Source: Gemmatimonadota bacterium
GTDB taxonomy: Bacteria; Gemmatimonadota; Gemmatimonadetes; Gemmatimonadales; Gemmatimonadaceae
Direction: 5' to 3'
DNA length: 64,000 nt
NCBI GenBank assembly: GCA_016714015.1
Contig: JADJNZ010000006.1
Location: 186,001-250,000, forward strand
Part shown: positions 36,051 to 46,376 of the stretch, in pieces
Position numbering within the stretch: position 1 is the first letter of the stretch
How the letters are laid out: every line of letters starts with the position of its first letter
Translations under genes and position numbers: made by a program
The notes under the pieces: model-generated
Seen by the model: only the letters and a program-made list of their open reading frames with translations
What the model was told of the DNA's origin: nothing
The model's database searches: none

Positions 36051-36137
36051 AGGGGGCGGCATCTCGCCCCCCGCATCCCGCACCTCCCTCCGCATCCTGT
36101 CCTCGCTTCCGTCCTTCCGCCTTCAGCCTTCTTCCAT
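36051..36137 (+). other. pyrimidine-rich spacer between queC and queE
   Basis: 87 bases, about three-quarters C and T, with repeated CCTTC/CTTCC units (for example CCTTCCGCCTTCAGCCTTC). It resembles the right arm of the hairpin at 23135 and the tail at 57579-57602. No ribosome-binding site for queE is visible in it. Confidence 0.6.
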
Positions 36138-36767
36138 CTGTATTCTGTAAAGGAGCTCTTCTATACGTTGCAGGGCGAAGGCCTCCAGGCCGGTCGCCCC
36201 GCCGTCTTCTGCCGGTTCGCCGGGTGCAATCTCTGGACCGGTCGCGAGCAGGACCGCGCGACGGCGGTCTGCACCTTCTGCGACACCGATTTCGTCGGGA
36301 TCGGGCCCGATGGCGGTCGGTTCGAGACGGCCGAGGCCCTCGCGGCGGCGGTGGCGTCGCGGTGGCCGGATGTTCCCGGTGGGCGGCGCCTCGTCGTCTG
36401 CACCGGAGGGGAGCCGCTCCTGCAGCTGGACGAGGCTGCGATCGACGCCCTCCACGCGCACGGATTCGAGGTCGCCGTCGAGACCAACGGCACCCAGCCC
36501 GTCCCCCGCGGCCTCGACTGGGTCTGCGTGAGCCCCAAGGCCGCCGCCCCGGTGGTGGTCGCCGGCGGCGACGAACTCAAGCTGGTGTTCCCCCAGGCCG
36601 CCGCGCGGCCCGAGCGGTTCGAGGGGCTCGCCTTCCGGCATTTCCTGCTCCAGCCGATGGATGGACCCGATCGCGAGGCCAATACACGGGCCGCCGTCGA
36701 CTACTGCCTCGCGCACCCGCGTTGGAGGCTCTCGGTGCAGACCCACAAGGTCGTCGGCGTCCGGTAA
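36138..36767 (+). CDS. queE: 7-carboxy-7-deazaguanine synthase, probable CTG start
   Basis: A 209-residue radical-SAM enzyme making 7-carboxy-7-deazaguanine from 6-carboxytetrahydropterin. The cluster motif is the QueE form C-x14-C-x2-C: GCNLWTGREQ..., then CTFCDTD. CTGGEPLLQLD and VETNGTQ bind SAM and substrate. The conserved start of the family, YSVKELFYTLQGEG, is encoded from 36141. The only start-like codon before it in this frame is CTG at 36138; TTG at 36168 would drop the conserved KExFYT part. I chose CTG. It follows queC by 87 bases. Confidence 0.9.
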   Translation: MYSVKELFYTLQGEGLQAGRPAVFCRFAGCNLWTGREQDRATAVCTFCDTDFVGIGPDGGRFETAEALAAAVASRWPDVPGGRRLVVCTGGEPLLQLDEAAIDALHAHGFEVAVETNGTQPVPRGLDWVCVSPKAAAPVVVAGGDELKLVFPQAAARPERFEGLAFRHFLLQPMDGPDREANTRAAVDYCLAHPRWRLSVQTHKVVGVR

Positions 36768-36944
36768 CCCCGCCCCGGTCCGGGCGGCACCCCCCGGCCG
36801 GGTTGAGCCCACGTATTGACGTAAGCCCCGGCAGGGCGGAACTTTGACCCGGTCCGGCCGCCCGGTGATTCAGGTCACGGGGGGTCGGGTGGGCCACGCC
36901 TCCCGTGGTCCCAAACACCCCAAGCACTCTGAGGTGGCTTTCTC
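36768..36944 (+). other. intergenic region upstream of the TonB receptor
   Basis: 177 bases. A GC-only hairpin (CCGCCC 36770-36775 with 36782-36787) follows queE and may end that transcript. Two TTGAC-type -35 candidates occur, TTGACG at 36816 and TTGACC at 36844, but neither has a good -10 at 16-18 bases. GAGGTGG eight bases before the ATG is the ribosome-binding site of the receptor gene. Confidence 0.4.
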
Positions 36945-39830
36945 ATGCGAATTCGTTTCGTCAGCAAGGCGCTCGCGTTCCTCGGCCTGATGGCCGTGGC
37001 GGGTGCCGCCGACGCCCAGTCGGGGACGATCACCGGCAAGGTGACCCAATCCGAGGGTGGCGCCCCGATCGCCGCCGCGCAGATCTCGGTGAACTCCGGC
37101 ATGACGCGCGTGTCGGCGAGCCAGTCCGGTGAGGACGGCTCGTACCGCATCGCGAACGTGCCGGCCGGCACCTACACGGTGGTCGTGACCCGCATCGGGT
37201 TCGCGGCCAAGCGCACCGACGGCGTGCAGGTGAACGCCGGGGCCACCACGACGCTGAACGTCGGGCTCTCCGAGCTCGCCGCGCAGCTCAACCAGGTGGT
37301 GACCACCGCGACCCGCGGCGCCGAGCCCGAGAAGATCCTCGACTCGCCCAACTCGATCTCCGTCGTCTCGGCCGACCGCATCGCCGAGCGGCCGTCGGTG
37401 TCGATCACCGACCACATCAAGACGCAGCCCGGCCTCTCGATCTCGAACGGCGGCATCGTGCAGGCGAACATCGTCTCGCGCGGCTTCAACAACGCCTTCT
37501 CGACGTCGATGCTGATGCTGCAGGACTACCGGTTCGCCGGCGTCCCGTCGCTCCGCGTCAACGTGCCGTTCCTCTTCACCGGCACCGGCGACGACATCGA
37601 CCGCATCGAGGTCCTGCAGGGTCCGGCCTCGGCGCTCTACGGTCCGAACTCCGGCGCCGGCGTGATGCACGTGATCACCAAGTCGCCGTTCAGCTCGCAG
37701 GGGACGTCGATCACCCTCGACGGCGGCGAGCGCTCGATGGCCCGCGTCGGCATGCGCCACGCCGGCACCTTCGGCGGCAACAAGTTCGGCTACAAGCTCT
37801 CGGGCGAGTACTTCACGGCCGATGACTGGCAGTACACCGACCCGAACGAGGTCGGTCTCGGCTTCGGCGCCACGGTCACCCCTGAGCAGCGCGCCCGCTA
37901 CGCCGTCTGGGGCGTCACCCCGACCGGCGCCCTCGACCCGCGCGTCCCGACCTCGCGCCAGGGCGTCGCCAAGGCCCGCAACTTCGATCTCGAGAAGTAC
38001 TCCGGCGAGGCGCGCCTCGACTGGCGCCCGAACGACGACACCGAGGCGATCACCACCGTCGGTTACTCCATGATCGGCTCGGCCCTCGAGATCACGACGA
38101 CCTTCGGCGCCGCGCAGGTCCAGAACTGGAGCTACAGCAACCTCCAGCAGCGTTTCCGCCACAAGAAGTTCTTCGCGCAGGTCTTCTACAACGCGTCCAA
38201 CGCCGGCAACGACGCGCCGCTCGATGACAACGGCACCTTCTACCTCCGCTCGGGCATCCCGGTCGTCGACCAGTCGAACGTGATGGTCGCGCAGCTCCAG
38301 CAGGGCTTCAACCTGAAGGAGACGAAGTTCACGGCCGGCTTCGACTACATCGCCACGACCCCCCAGACGAAGGGCACGATCATGGGGCGGAACGAGGACG
38401 ATGACAACATCAACGAGATGGGCGCGTACCTGCAGATGACGCACCCGATCTCCGATCGCGTGGACTTCACCGGCGCCGTCCGCGGCGACATGAACTCGCG
38501 CATCGAGGGGACGCAGTTCTCGCCCCGCTTCGCCTTCATCTTCAAGCAGTCCCCGACGCAGAACTGGCGCCTGACGTACAACCGCGCCTTCAACTCGCCG
38601 GCCTCGTTCTCGTTCTTCCTCGACCAGTTCTCTGGCAACCGCGCCAACCTCGGCCCGGCGCTCGGCAACCTCGACGTCCAGATCCTCGGCAACCAGCCGA
38701 AGACGGGCTGGAACTACGATCGCAGCTGCGACGCCGCGGTCAACAACGGCCTCTGCATGCGGTCGCCGTTCACCGGCCCCGCGCCGGTCTCTGCCCAGGG
38801 TGCCAACATGGTCCCGGGCATCATGGCGACCTTCGCGCCGCAGCTCGCGGGTGGCCTCGCCGCCCTCGGTCTCCCGGCCCCGGCCATCGCCAACATCCAG
38901 GCCGCGCTCCTCGGCCTCGCCCCGACCAACGCCCAGGTCCGCGGTGTCCTCCGCAACCTCGGCGCGGCCGGCAACCCGATCGTGCCGTGGACCAACCCGG
39001 TCGATCTCTCGCCCCTCGGCGCCAACTTCTCGAACACCTGGGAACTCGGCTACAAGGGCGTCCTGAACAACAAGCTCCGCCTCGCCGTCGACTTCTGGTA
39101 CCAGATCCGCCCGGCGGATCCGACGACGCAGGTCATCAACCTCGACGACGCGGTCTTCCTCGACCCGACGACGCTCGGGGCCTACCTCGGCGGCGCCATG
39201 GGGCCGACGCTGGTCGCCAACGGCGTGCCGGCGGGCGCGGTCAACACCGTCGTCACCGGCTGGGTCACGTCGCTCGCCGGCCTCCCCGCCGGCATGCTCA
39301 ACTTCGACAGCCCGCTCTACGACCGGAACCAGCTCGTCTTCACGTACCAGAACGCCATCGGTCAGGTGGACGTCCGCGGCATCGACCTCGCCGCCGACTA
39401 CCTCCTCACCGACGTGTTCTCGGTCTCGGCGACCTACTCGAACCTGAACCGCAACGTCTTCGAGAAGGCCGCGGGCGCGACGATCACCAACCCGCTCACG
39501 GCCAACGCGGCGAAGAACCGTGCGACCCTCACCTTCCGCTGGGATGACCAGGCGGCGGGCCGGTCGGCCGAGATCCGCACCCGCTACACGGATGCGTTCC
39601 CGGTGAACTCGGGCGTCTTCAACAGCTACAACCAGAGCACCCCGATCCGGTACGACCAGGTCCCGGTGAACTGGTTCGTCGACGCCGGCTTCTCCACGAA
39701 GCTCCCGATCGCCCAGAACGTCCGGTGGTCGATCAACGCGCAGAACATCCTCGACAGCCGCGTCCCGTCGTTCATCGGCGTGCCGGATGTGGGGCGTTTC
39801 ATCACCACGCGCATCTCGTACAACTTCTAA
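36945..39830 (+). CDS. TonB-dependent receptor with N-terminal carboxypeptidase-regulatory domain
   Basis: A 961-residue outer-membrane receptor. The signal peptide ends at AGAADAQ. Residues about 26-115 form a CarboxypepD_reg-like beta-sandwich (GTITGKVTQSEGGAPIAAA, GSYRIANVPAGTYTVVV), as in SusC-like and Gemmatimonadota receptors. The plug follows (SVVSADRIAERP, IEVLQGPASALYGPNSGAGVMHVITK), then the 22-strand barrel, ending in RISYNF with the terminal Phe. It imports an unknown substrate with TonB energy. No SusD partner is adjacent, so siderophore, cobalamin or oligosaccharide are all open. It has its own Shine-Dalgarno and a strong terminator, so it is monocistronic. Confidence 0.94.
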   Translation: MRIRFVSKALAFLGLMAVAGAADAQSGTITGKVTQSEGGAPIAAAQISVNSGMTRVSASQSGEDGSYRIANVPAGTYTVVVTRIGFAAKRTDGVQVNAGATTTLNVGLSELAAQLNQVVTTATRGAEPEKILDSPNSISVVSADRIAERPSVSITDHIKTQPGLSISNGGIVQANIVSRGFNNAFSTSMLMLQDYRFAGVPSLRVNVPFLFTGTGDDIDRIEVLQGPASALYGPNSGAGVMHVITKSPFSSQGTSITLDGGERSMARVGMRHAGTFGGNKFGYKLSGEYFTADDWQYTDPNEVGLGFGATVTPEQRARYAVWGVTPTGALDPRVPTSRQGVAKARNFDLEKYSGEARLDWRPNDDTEAITTVGYSMIGSALEITTTFGAAQVQNWSYSNLQQRFRHKKFFAQVFYNASNAGNDAPLDDNGTFYLRSGIPVVDQSNVMVAQLQQGFNLKETKFTAGFDYIATTPQTKGTIMGRNEDDDNINEMGAYLQMTHPISDRVDFTGAVRGDMNSRIEGTQFSPRFAFIFKQSPTQNWRLTYNRAFNSPASFSFFLDQFSGNRANLGPALGNLDVQILGNQPKTGWNYDRSCDAAVNNGLCMRSPFTGPAPVSAQGANMVPGIMATFAPQLAGGLAALGLPAPAIANIQAALLGLAPTNAQVRGVLRNLGAAGNPIVPWTNPVDLSPLGANFSNTWELGYKGVLNNKLRLAVDFWYQIRPADPTTQVINLDDAVFLDPTTLGAYLGGAMGPTLVANGVPAGAVNTVVTGWVTSLAGLPAGMLNFDSPLYDRNQLVFTYQNAIGQVDVRGIDLAADYLLTDVFSVSATYSNLNRNVFEKAAGATITNPLTANAAKNRATLTFRWDDQAAGRSAEIRTRYTDAFPVNSGVFNSYNQSTPIRYDQVPVNWFVDAGFSTKLPIAQNVRWSINAQNILDSRVPSFIGVPDVGRFITTRISYNF

Positions 39831-39853
39831 GCACCACGGCTGGGCAGGACCGG

Positions 39854-39894
39854 AGCGGGGTGGGCCACTCGGCCCACCCCGCTTCGCTATTTTT
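39854..39894 (+). terminator. rho-independent terminator of the TonB receptor gene
   Basis: AGCGGGGTGGGCC (39854-39866) pairs perfectly with 39871-39883 around loop ACTC, followed by TCGCTATTTTT. The T-run overlaps the -10-like box of the next gene. Confidence 0.9.
39888..39893 (+). promoter_or_regulatory. -10-like box of the glycerophosphodiesterase gene
   Basis: TATTTT ends six bases before the GTG start, inside the terminator tail of the preceding gene. There is no Shine-Dalgarno, which fits a leaderless start. Confidence 0.45.
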
Positions 39895-39899
39895 CCCGG

Positions 39900-40678
39900 G
39901 TGTCCCTCTCCCTCTTCGATCCCGCCCGGCGCCCCGTCATCGGGCACCGCGGCAATCGTGCGCATGCTCCCGAGGACACGCTCGTCTCGTTCGCGCAGGC
40001 GGCCGCCCTCGGCGTCGATGCGCTGGAGATGGACCTGCATCTGTCCCGCGACGGCGTCCCGGTCGTGATCCATGACCCGTCGCTGGACCGCACCACCGAC
40101 GCCGCCGGCGCGGTCGCCGACCGCACTGCCAGCGCCCTCGCCAAGGTCGATGCCGGCGCGCGCTTCTCGAAGGACGGCGGTCACACCACGCCATACCGCG
40201 GGCTCGGCATCGGCGTCCCGACCCTCGAAGAGGTGCTGGTCACGCATCCCACCATGCCGATGATCCTCGAGATCAAGGCACGGGAGGCCGCCGCCCCCGT
40301 CCTCGCGTTGCTGGAGCGCCTCCAGGCGACCGGGCGGGTCCTCATCGGCTCGTTCATGGACGAGGCCCTGCAACCCTTCGTCCGCGCCGGGATCCCAGTC
40401 GCCGGCGCCACGGCCGCCCTCGCCCGTCTCTACCTTCCGGCCCTCCTCGGGCTGCCGCACGCCCCTCTCGCCTTCCAAGCCATGTGCATCCCGCGCGTCT
40501 TCCGCGGCCTCCCGCTCCCCGTGGGCCGCTTCGCGCGGCTCATGCGGGCGGCCGGCGGCCCCACGCACGTCTGGACCGTGAATGACCGCGCCGAAGCGCG
40601 CGGACTCTGGGCCGCCGGCGTCTCCGGCATCATCAGCGACGACCCGGGGGCGATGCTCGCCGAGCGCGGAGGCGCGGC

Positions 40679-40682
<4 letters not shown>
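39900..40682 (+). CDS. glycerophosphodiester phosphodiesterase
   Basis: A 260-residue TIM-barrel GDPD enzyme without a signal peptide, so probably cytoplasmic. It splits glycerophosphodiesters into glycerol 3-phosphate and an alcohol. Catalytic and metal residues are seen in IGHRGNRAHAPEDT (His16, Arg17, Glu25), LEMDLHLSRDG (Glu43, Asp45) and VVIHDPSLDRTT (His58), with VWTVND near the C-terminus. GTG start directly after the terminator of the previous gene. Its stop overlaps the next gene (ATGA), so a lipid-linked role with the MsbA-like exporter is plausible. Confidence 0.92.
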
Positions 40683-42517
<1,835 letters not shown>

Positions 42518-42623
42518 CGGCGGCCGACAGTGTCACAGCGTGATGCGGGGGCGGACGGACGGGGCATCCTGTCGTAGGATTCGGGTGTCCGGAACCGATG
42601 CACTGTCCACGTCCTGCCCTGTC

Positions 42624-44219
42624 ATGATCGCTTCGCGCCGACTCCTCGCCATCGTTCCGCTCCTCCTCTCGGCCTGCCTCTCGCCGACGGAGCCGCGCAC
42701 GATCGTGCCGGTCACGCCGTCGCTCACGGCGTTCGCCCTCGAGGCCGCGCGCAATCCCGCGCTCTCCGCCGACGTCGTCGCCAGCATCTCCGGCGACACC
42801 GTCCGGCTGGCCATCCCCGAGGTGATCGCGCTCGATTCGCTCGTGCCGAGCTGGATCACGAACGAGGCCGTCACGCTCGTCACGCTCGGGGATTCGTTCC
42901 CGGTCAACGGCCTCACGCGCGTGAGCCTCGCGCAGGACCGCCGCATCCGTCTCACCTCGTCCACGGGGACCGAGCGCGAGTACGTGCTCACGGTGACCGT
43001 CTTCACGGGCCTGCCGGTGGTCCGCATCAACACCGACGGCGGCGCAGAGGTCGCGACCAAGACCACGTACGTCGGCGCGACGGTCGACGTCTACGGCGGT
43101 CGCGACCACCCCGAGTGGTCGTTCAACATGCGCACGCAGATCCGCGGGCGCGGCAACTCCACCTGGTACAATCCGAAGAAGCCGTACCGCCTCAAGCTCG
43201 CGACCTCGCGCTCGGTCCTCGGCTTCCCCGCCGAACGCGACTGGGTGCTGCTCGCGAACTACTGGGATCTCTCGCTCGCGCGCAACGCCACCGCCTTCCG
43301 GGTCTCGTCGCTCCTCGGCATGACCTTCACGCCCCGGTGCACACCGGCCGAGTTCTACCTCAACCACGTGCACCAGGGCTCGTACCAGCTCTGTGACCAC
43401 ATGGAGGTCGGGGCGGCGCGCATCCCGGCCGGCGCGGACGGCTGGTTCCTCGAGCTCAACGACATCCGGCGCGTGGATCCGGACGAGATCTGGTTCGCGA
43501 CACCGGAGATGACCGAGTATACGACCGTCGGCCACGGCGATACGATCCCGTCGGTCTGGGTCTACAAGTCACCCGACGCTCCGTCGCCGGCCCAGCGCAG
43601 CGCGATCGAGGGGCAGCTGCTCGCATTCGAGCAGGCGCTCTACGGCCCGAACTTCACCGATCCCGACAGCGGCTACGCGGCGCACCTCGATGCGCAGTCG
43701 CTCGTGGACTGGTGGCTCGTGATGGAACTCTCGAAGAACAACGATGCGGCCTTCTCGTTCGGCGTGTACATGTACCGCTCGGCGACGGGACGGATCACCT
43801 TCGGGCCGGTCTGGGACTTCGACCTCGCCTTCGGCAACTATCCATATGACGGTGGGCCGACGGGCTTCAAGATCCTCGTCTCCGGCTACCTGCCGCGCCT
43901 CATGGAGGACCCGGCCTTCGTTGCGCTCGTGAAGCAGCGGTGGCAGGTCCTCTACGCGCGCCGCGCCGAGCTCGACGAGTTCATCGGGACGTACACCGCC
44001 TCGTTGCGGCGATCGCAGCAGCTGACGCACGCGCGCTGGGCACCCTACAACCCGCGTCCGCTACTCATCGCCGGACCGGACGAGCAGGCCTGGTTCACCC
44101 CGGCGGTGGACCTCCGCGCGGCCTTCACCGACGCCGACTACGACACCGCGGTGCAGGAGATGCGCAGCTGGCTCTCGGCGCGCTTCGACTGGCTCCAGAC
44201 GAACATCCTCGCCCTCTGA
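42624..44219 (+). CDS. CotH-kinase-like lipoprotein
   Basis: A 531-residue exported protein with lipobox LLLSAC (Cys16). After a short N-terminal Ig-like part (to about 125) comes the CotH domain: TQIRGRGNSTW followed by PKKPYRLKL (the nucleotide-loop-like segment), LLANYWDLSLARN, and GPVWDFDLAFGN, the metal-binding Asp pair of CotH kinases. Spore-coat CotH proteins phosphorylate partner proteins with ATP; how this would work outside the membrane of a non-sporing organism is unclear, and the domain may bind polysaccharide or act otherwise. ATG 42624 is chosen for the signal peptide; GTG 42585 is in frame upstream. Confidence 0.85.
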   Translation: MIASRRLLAIVPLLLSACLSPTEPRTIVPVTPSLTAFALEAARNPALSADVVASISGDTVRLAIPEVIALDSLVPSWITNEAVTLVTLGDSFPVNGLTRVSLAQDRRIRLTSSTGTEREYVLTVTVFTGLPVVRINTDGGAEVATKTTYVGATVDVYGGRDHPEWSFNMRTQIRGRGNSTWYNPKKPYRLKLATSRSVLGFPAERDWVLLANYWDLSLARNATAFRVSSLLGMTFTPRCTPAEFYLNHVHQGSYQLCDHMEVGAARIPAGADGWFLELNDIRRVDPDEIWFATPEMTEYTTVGHGDTIPSVWVYKSPDAPSPAQRSAIEGQLLAFEQALYGPNFTDPDSGYAAHLDAQSLVDWWLVMELSKNNDAAFSFGVYMYRSATGRITFGPVWDFDLAFGNYPYDGGPTGFKILVSGYLPRLMEDPAFVALVKQRWQVLYARRAELDEFIGTYTASLRRSQQLTHARWAPYNPRPLLIAGPDEQAWFTPAVDLRAAFTDADYDTAVQEMRSWLSARFDWLQTNILAL

Positions 44220-44261
44220 CCGGACCCGTGCGCGACGCTTGACCGCCTCTCGCGTACGCAA

Positions 44262-44295
44262 CGAAGCCCCCGGACCGCGAGGTCCGGGGGCTTCG
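44262..44295. terminator. bidirectional terminator hairpin
   Basis: CGAAGCCCCCGGACC (44262-44276) pairs perfectly with 44281-44295 around a GCGA tetraloop. It separates the converging CotH-like and lipoprotein genes. Confidence 0.8.
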
Positions 44296-44308
44296 TCCGT
44301 CCAGGCGA

Positions 44309-44758
44309 TCAGTTGCGCTTGCCGCTGACCTTGGAGCCGTCGCCCGGCATCGACCACTCGCCCTCGGCGAGATCGCCGTCGAAGTTGAGCGTCATCGTAC
44401 CCACATCGCCGGTCGGGACGGGGAAGGTGGCGACCATCTTCTTGCCGGTGATCTCGACCTTCGAGAGCGGGATGGTGCCGAACTGCGCGGTGCCGATCGC
44501 CCCGGACCAGGTGCCGTCGGCGAGCTTCACGAGCTCGAGCGTCACTTCCATGCTCTGGCCCTGCGCGACGATGCCGACCGACCACTTGCCCGCGGGCGAG
44601 TAGGGAGCGGGAGCCGGGGTGGCCGGCGTGGTGGTCGCGGACATCGCCGGCGCCGGCTCGAGGCGCGGCGTCCCGGTGACGGAGGTCGAGGTCGAGCTGA
44701 CGGTCTTGCAGGCGCTGGTGAGCAGCGCGACGGCGGCGAGGGTGGCGGCGAGACGCAT
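44309..44758 (-). CDS. small lipoprotein of unknown function
   Basis: A 149-residue protein with lipobox LLTSAC (Cys17). A Ser/Thr/Pro/Ala-rich linker (about 20-55) is followed by a beta-rich domain of about 90 residues (GKWSVGIVAQGQSMEVTLELV, GTWSGAIGTAQFG, MTLNFDGDLAEGEW), like small lipocalin-type or DUF-type barrels that bind hydrophobic ligands. Not recognised as a named family. CCGGAG lies about nine bases before the ATG. Monocistronic between two converging/diverging neighbours. The 124 bases upstream of it hold nothing that I can name. Confidence 0.7.
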   Translation of the reverse strand: MRLAATLAAVALLTSACKTVSSTSTSVTGTPRLEPAPAMSATTTPATPAPAPYSPAGKWSVGIVAQGQSMEVTLELVKLADGTWSGAIGTAQFGTIPLSKVEITGKKMVATFPVPTGDVGTMTLNFDGDLAEGEWSMPGDGSKVSGKRN

Positions 44759-44882
44759 TCGGAGGACTCCGGTTGGGTGGTGGGGCCTGGGCCCGCGGAC
44801 GCAGATAGGTTAGCGGCGGACCGCCGGATTGGACAGGGCGCGAGCGGCGAGGGTTCGCGCCGGCCGCGGCCACCGGCGGACC

Positions 44883-46373
44883 TCAGGCGGCCGGGACGGT
44901 CCGGTCGGCCGCCCAGTCCCTCAGCTGCGCGATACGCTCGCGCATCGTCCCGCTGAGGGGCTTGGTCCCCCGCAGCTCGCGCTCAAGCATCTCCGTGTCG
45001 AGCGTCCCCTTCGTCGCGAAGGCCACATGCAAGCCCGCGACGACGGCCTGCTCCAACTCGGCGCCGCTGAACCCCTCGCTCGCCCCCGCGAGCGCGGCGA
45101 GGTCGAACCGCGACGGATCCTGCCGCCTGCGCCGCAGGTGGATGCGCAGCACCTCGGCGCGGGCGGCGGCGTCGGGGAGGTCCACGAAGAAGACCTCGTC
45201 GAACCGCCCCTTCCGGATGAACTCCGGCGGCAGGTTCGCGATGTCGTTCGAGGTCGCGGTGACGAAGACATCACCCTTCCGCTCCTGCAGCCACGAGAGG
45301 AAGGTGCCGAACACGCGCCGCGACACGCCGCCGTCCTCGTCGCCGCCCGAGCTCGCGAACGCCTTCTCCAGCTCGTCGATCCAGAGCACGATCGGCGCGA
45401 GCCGCTCCGCCGTCCGCATGGCGCGCTTGAAGTTCTTCTCCGAGTCGCCGATGTACTTGTCGTACAGGTTGGCGGGGTCGAGCTTGAGCAGCGGCAGCCC
45501 CCATTCGCTCGCGACCGCCTTGGCGGCGAGCGACTTGCCGCACCCCGGTACGCCGAGGAGGAGCACGCCGCGCGGGAAGCCGAGTCCGAAGTCGTGCGCG
45601 CGCTGCGGGTCGGCGACGACGGCGCGGCGCGCGCCGAGCCAGGCCTTCAGCCCGTTCAGTCCCGCGACCTCGCCGAGGCCGGAGCCCGCCGGGTGATATT
45701 CGAGCAGGCCCCCCTGCTCGACCACCTGCCGTTTGGCCGTCGCCGCGCGCGCGATGTCCGCCGCGCGGAGCGCGTTGTCCTCGATGATCAGGCGCGTCAC
45801 GACGCGCTCGGCCTCGTGCTGCGTGAGGCCGACGAGGTTGTTCACCAGGCGCGCGCGCTCCTCTGGCGTGAGCTCCACCTTGAGCGGCCCGCGCGCACTG
45901 TGCTCGCGGATGAGGCGCTCGAGCAGCGCGCGCATCTCCGGGAAGCCGGGGAGCGGGAGGTGCACCGTGGCGGCGACCGCACTGAGCGTGTCGGGCACGC
46001 GGAGGTCGCTCCCGGAGATGACGATCGCCCCGCGCCGCGAGGCGACGTGCGCGACCGCGTCGAGCACGTGGCTCGCGATGACCGGATCGTCCACCCAGGC
46101 GCCGAGGCCGCGGAAATGGTAGACGCCGGCTCCCTCGTCGAGCACGCGCGCGAGCGCCTTCGCCGGTTCGTCGGACCGCTCGATGAAGGGATCGCCGGCC
46201 TGCACGCCGCGACGCAGGCCGCGCGACCGCGTCCACGAGTAGTAGAAGAGCGACGACCGCGCCGCGAGGGCCGCGAGCAGCTCGTCCGCGCGATCCGGCT
46301 CGCCGGTGTCGAGGAGGATGAGCGCGTGCTTGCTCCGCACGAGCAGTTCGAGTTCGGCTTCCGTATCTTTCAC
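44883..46373 (-). CDS. AAA+ ATPase (Ycf46-like)
   Basis: A 496-residue protein. The N-terminal half (1-230) is a degenerate domain that resembles an inactive AAA domain, as in Ycf46-type proteins. The second half is a full AAA module: Walker A GVPGCGKS (274-281), pore-like YDKYIGDSEKN, Walker B IVLWIDELE (Asp333, Glu334), sensor-1 TATSND and arginine-finger region FIRKGRFDE. Likely a hexameric remodelling ATPase; its target is unknown. GTG start at 46373; the divergent MFS gene begins only three bases away, so its promoter must lie inside that gene. Confidence 0.88.
   Translation of the reverse strand: MKDTEAELELLVRSKHALILLDTGEPDRADELLAALAARSSLFYYSWTRSRGLRRGVQAGDPFIERSDEPAKALARVLDEGAGVYHFRGLGAWVDDPVIASHVLDAVAHVASRRGAIVISGSDLRVPDTLSAVAATVHLPLPGFPEMRALLERLIREHSARGPLKVELTPEERARLVNNLVGLTQHEAERVVTRLIIEDNALRAADIARAATAKRQVVEQGGLLEYHPAGSGLGEVAGLNGLKAWLGARRAVVADPQRAHDFGLGFPRGVLLLGVPGCGKSLAAKAVASEWGLPLLKLDPANLYDKYIGDSEKNFKRAMRTAERLAPIVLWIDELEKAFASSGGDEDGGVSRRVFGTFLSWLQERKGDVFVTATSNDIANLPPEFIRKGRFDEVFFVDLPDAAARAEVLRIHLRRRRQDPSRFDLAALAGASEGFSGAELEQAVVAGLHVAFATKGTLDTEMLERELRGTKPLSGTMRERIAQLRDWAADRTVPAA
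46364..46369 (+). promoter_or_regulatory. -10-like box of the first MFS transporter gene
   Basis: TATCTT ends seven bases before the ATG at 46377, within the first codons of the divergent AAA gene. No Shine-Dalgarno is present, so a leaderless transcript is likely. Confidence 0.45.
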
Positions 46374-46376
46374 GCG

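Noticed and set aside
36168..36767. queE starting at TTG 36168, or queE as a truncated pseudogene
   Set aside because: The codons before the TTG encode the conserved KELFYT segment without a stop, so the gene is whole if CTG 36138 is the start.
36870..40568. A 1232-codon open frame on the minus strand
   Set aside because: Antisense to the TonB receptor and phosphodiesterase genes; spans a real terminator; no domain.
44829..46376. N-terminal extension of the first MFS transporter by more than 500 codons
   Set aside because: This region is antisense to a clear AAA ATPase and has shadow-like composition. The transporter fold begins after 46377.
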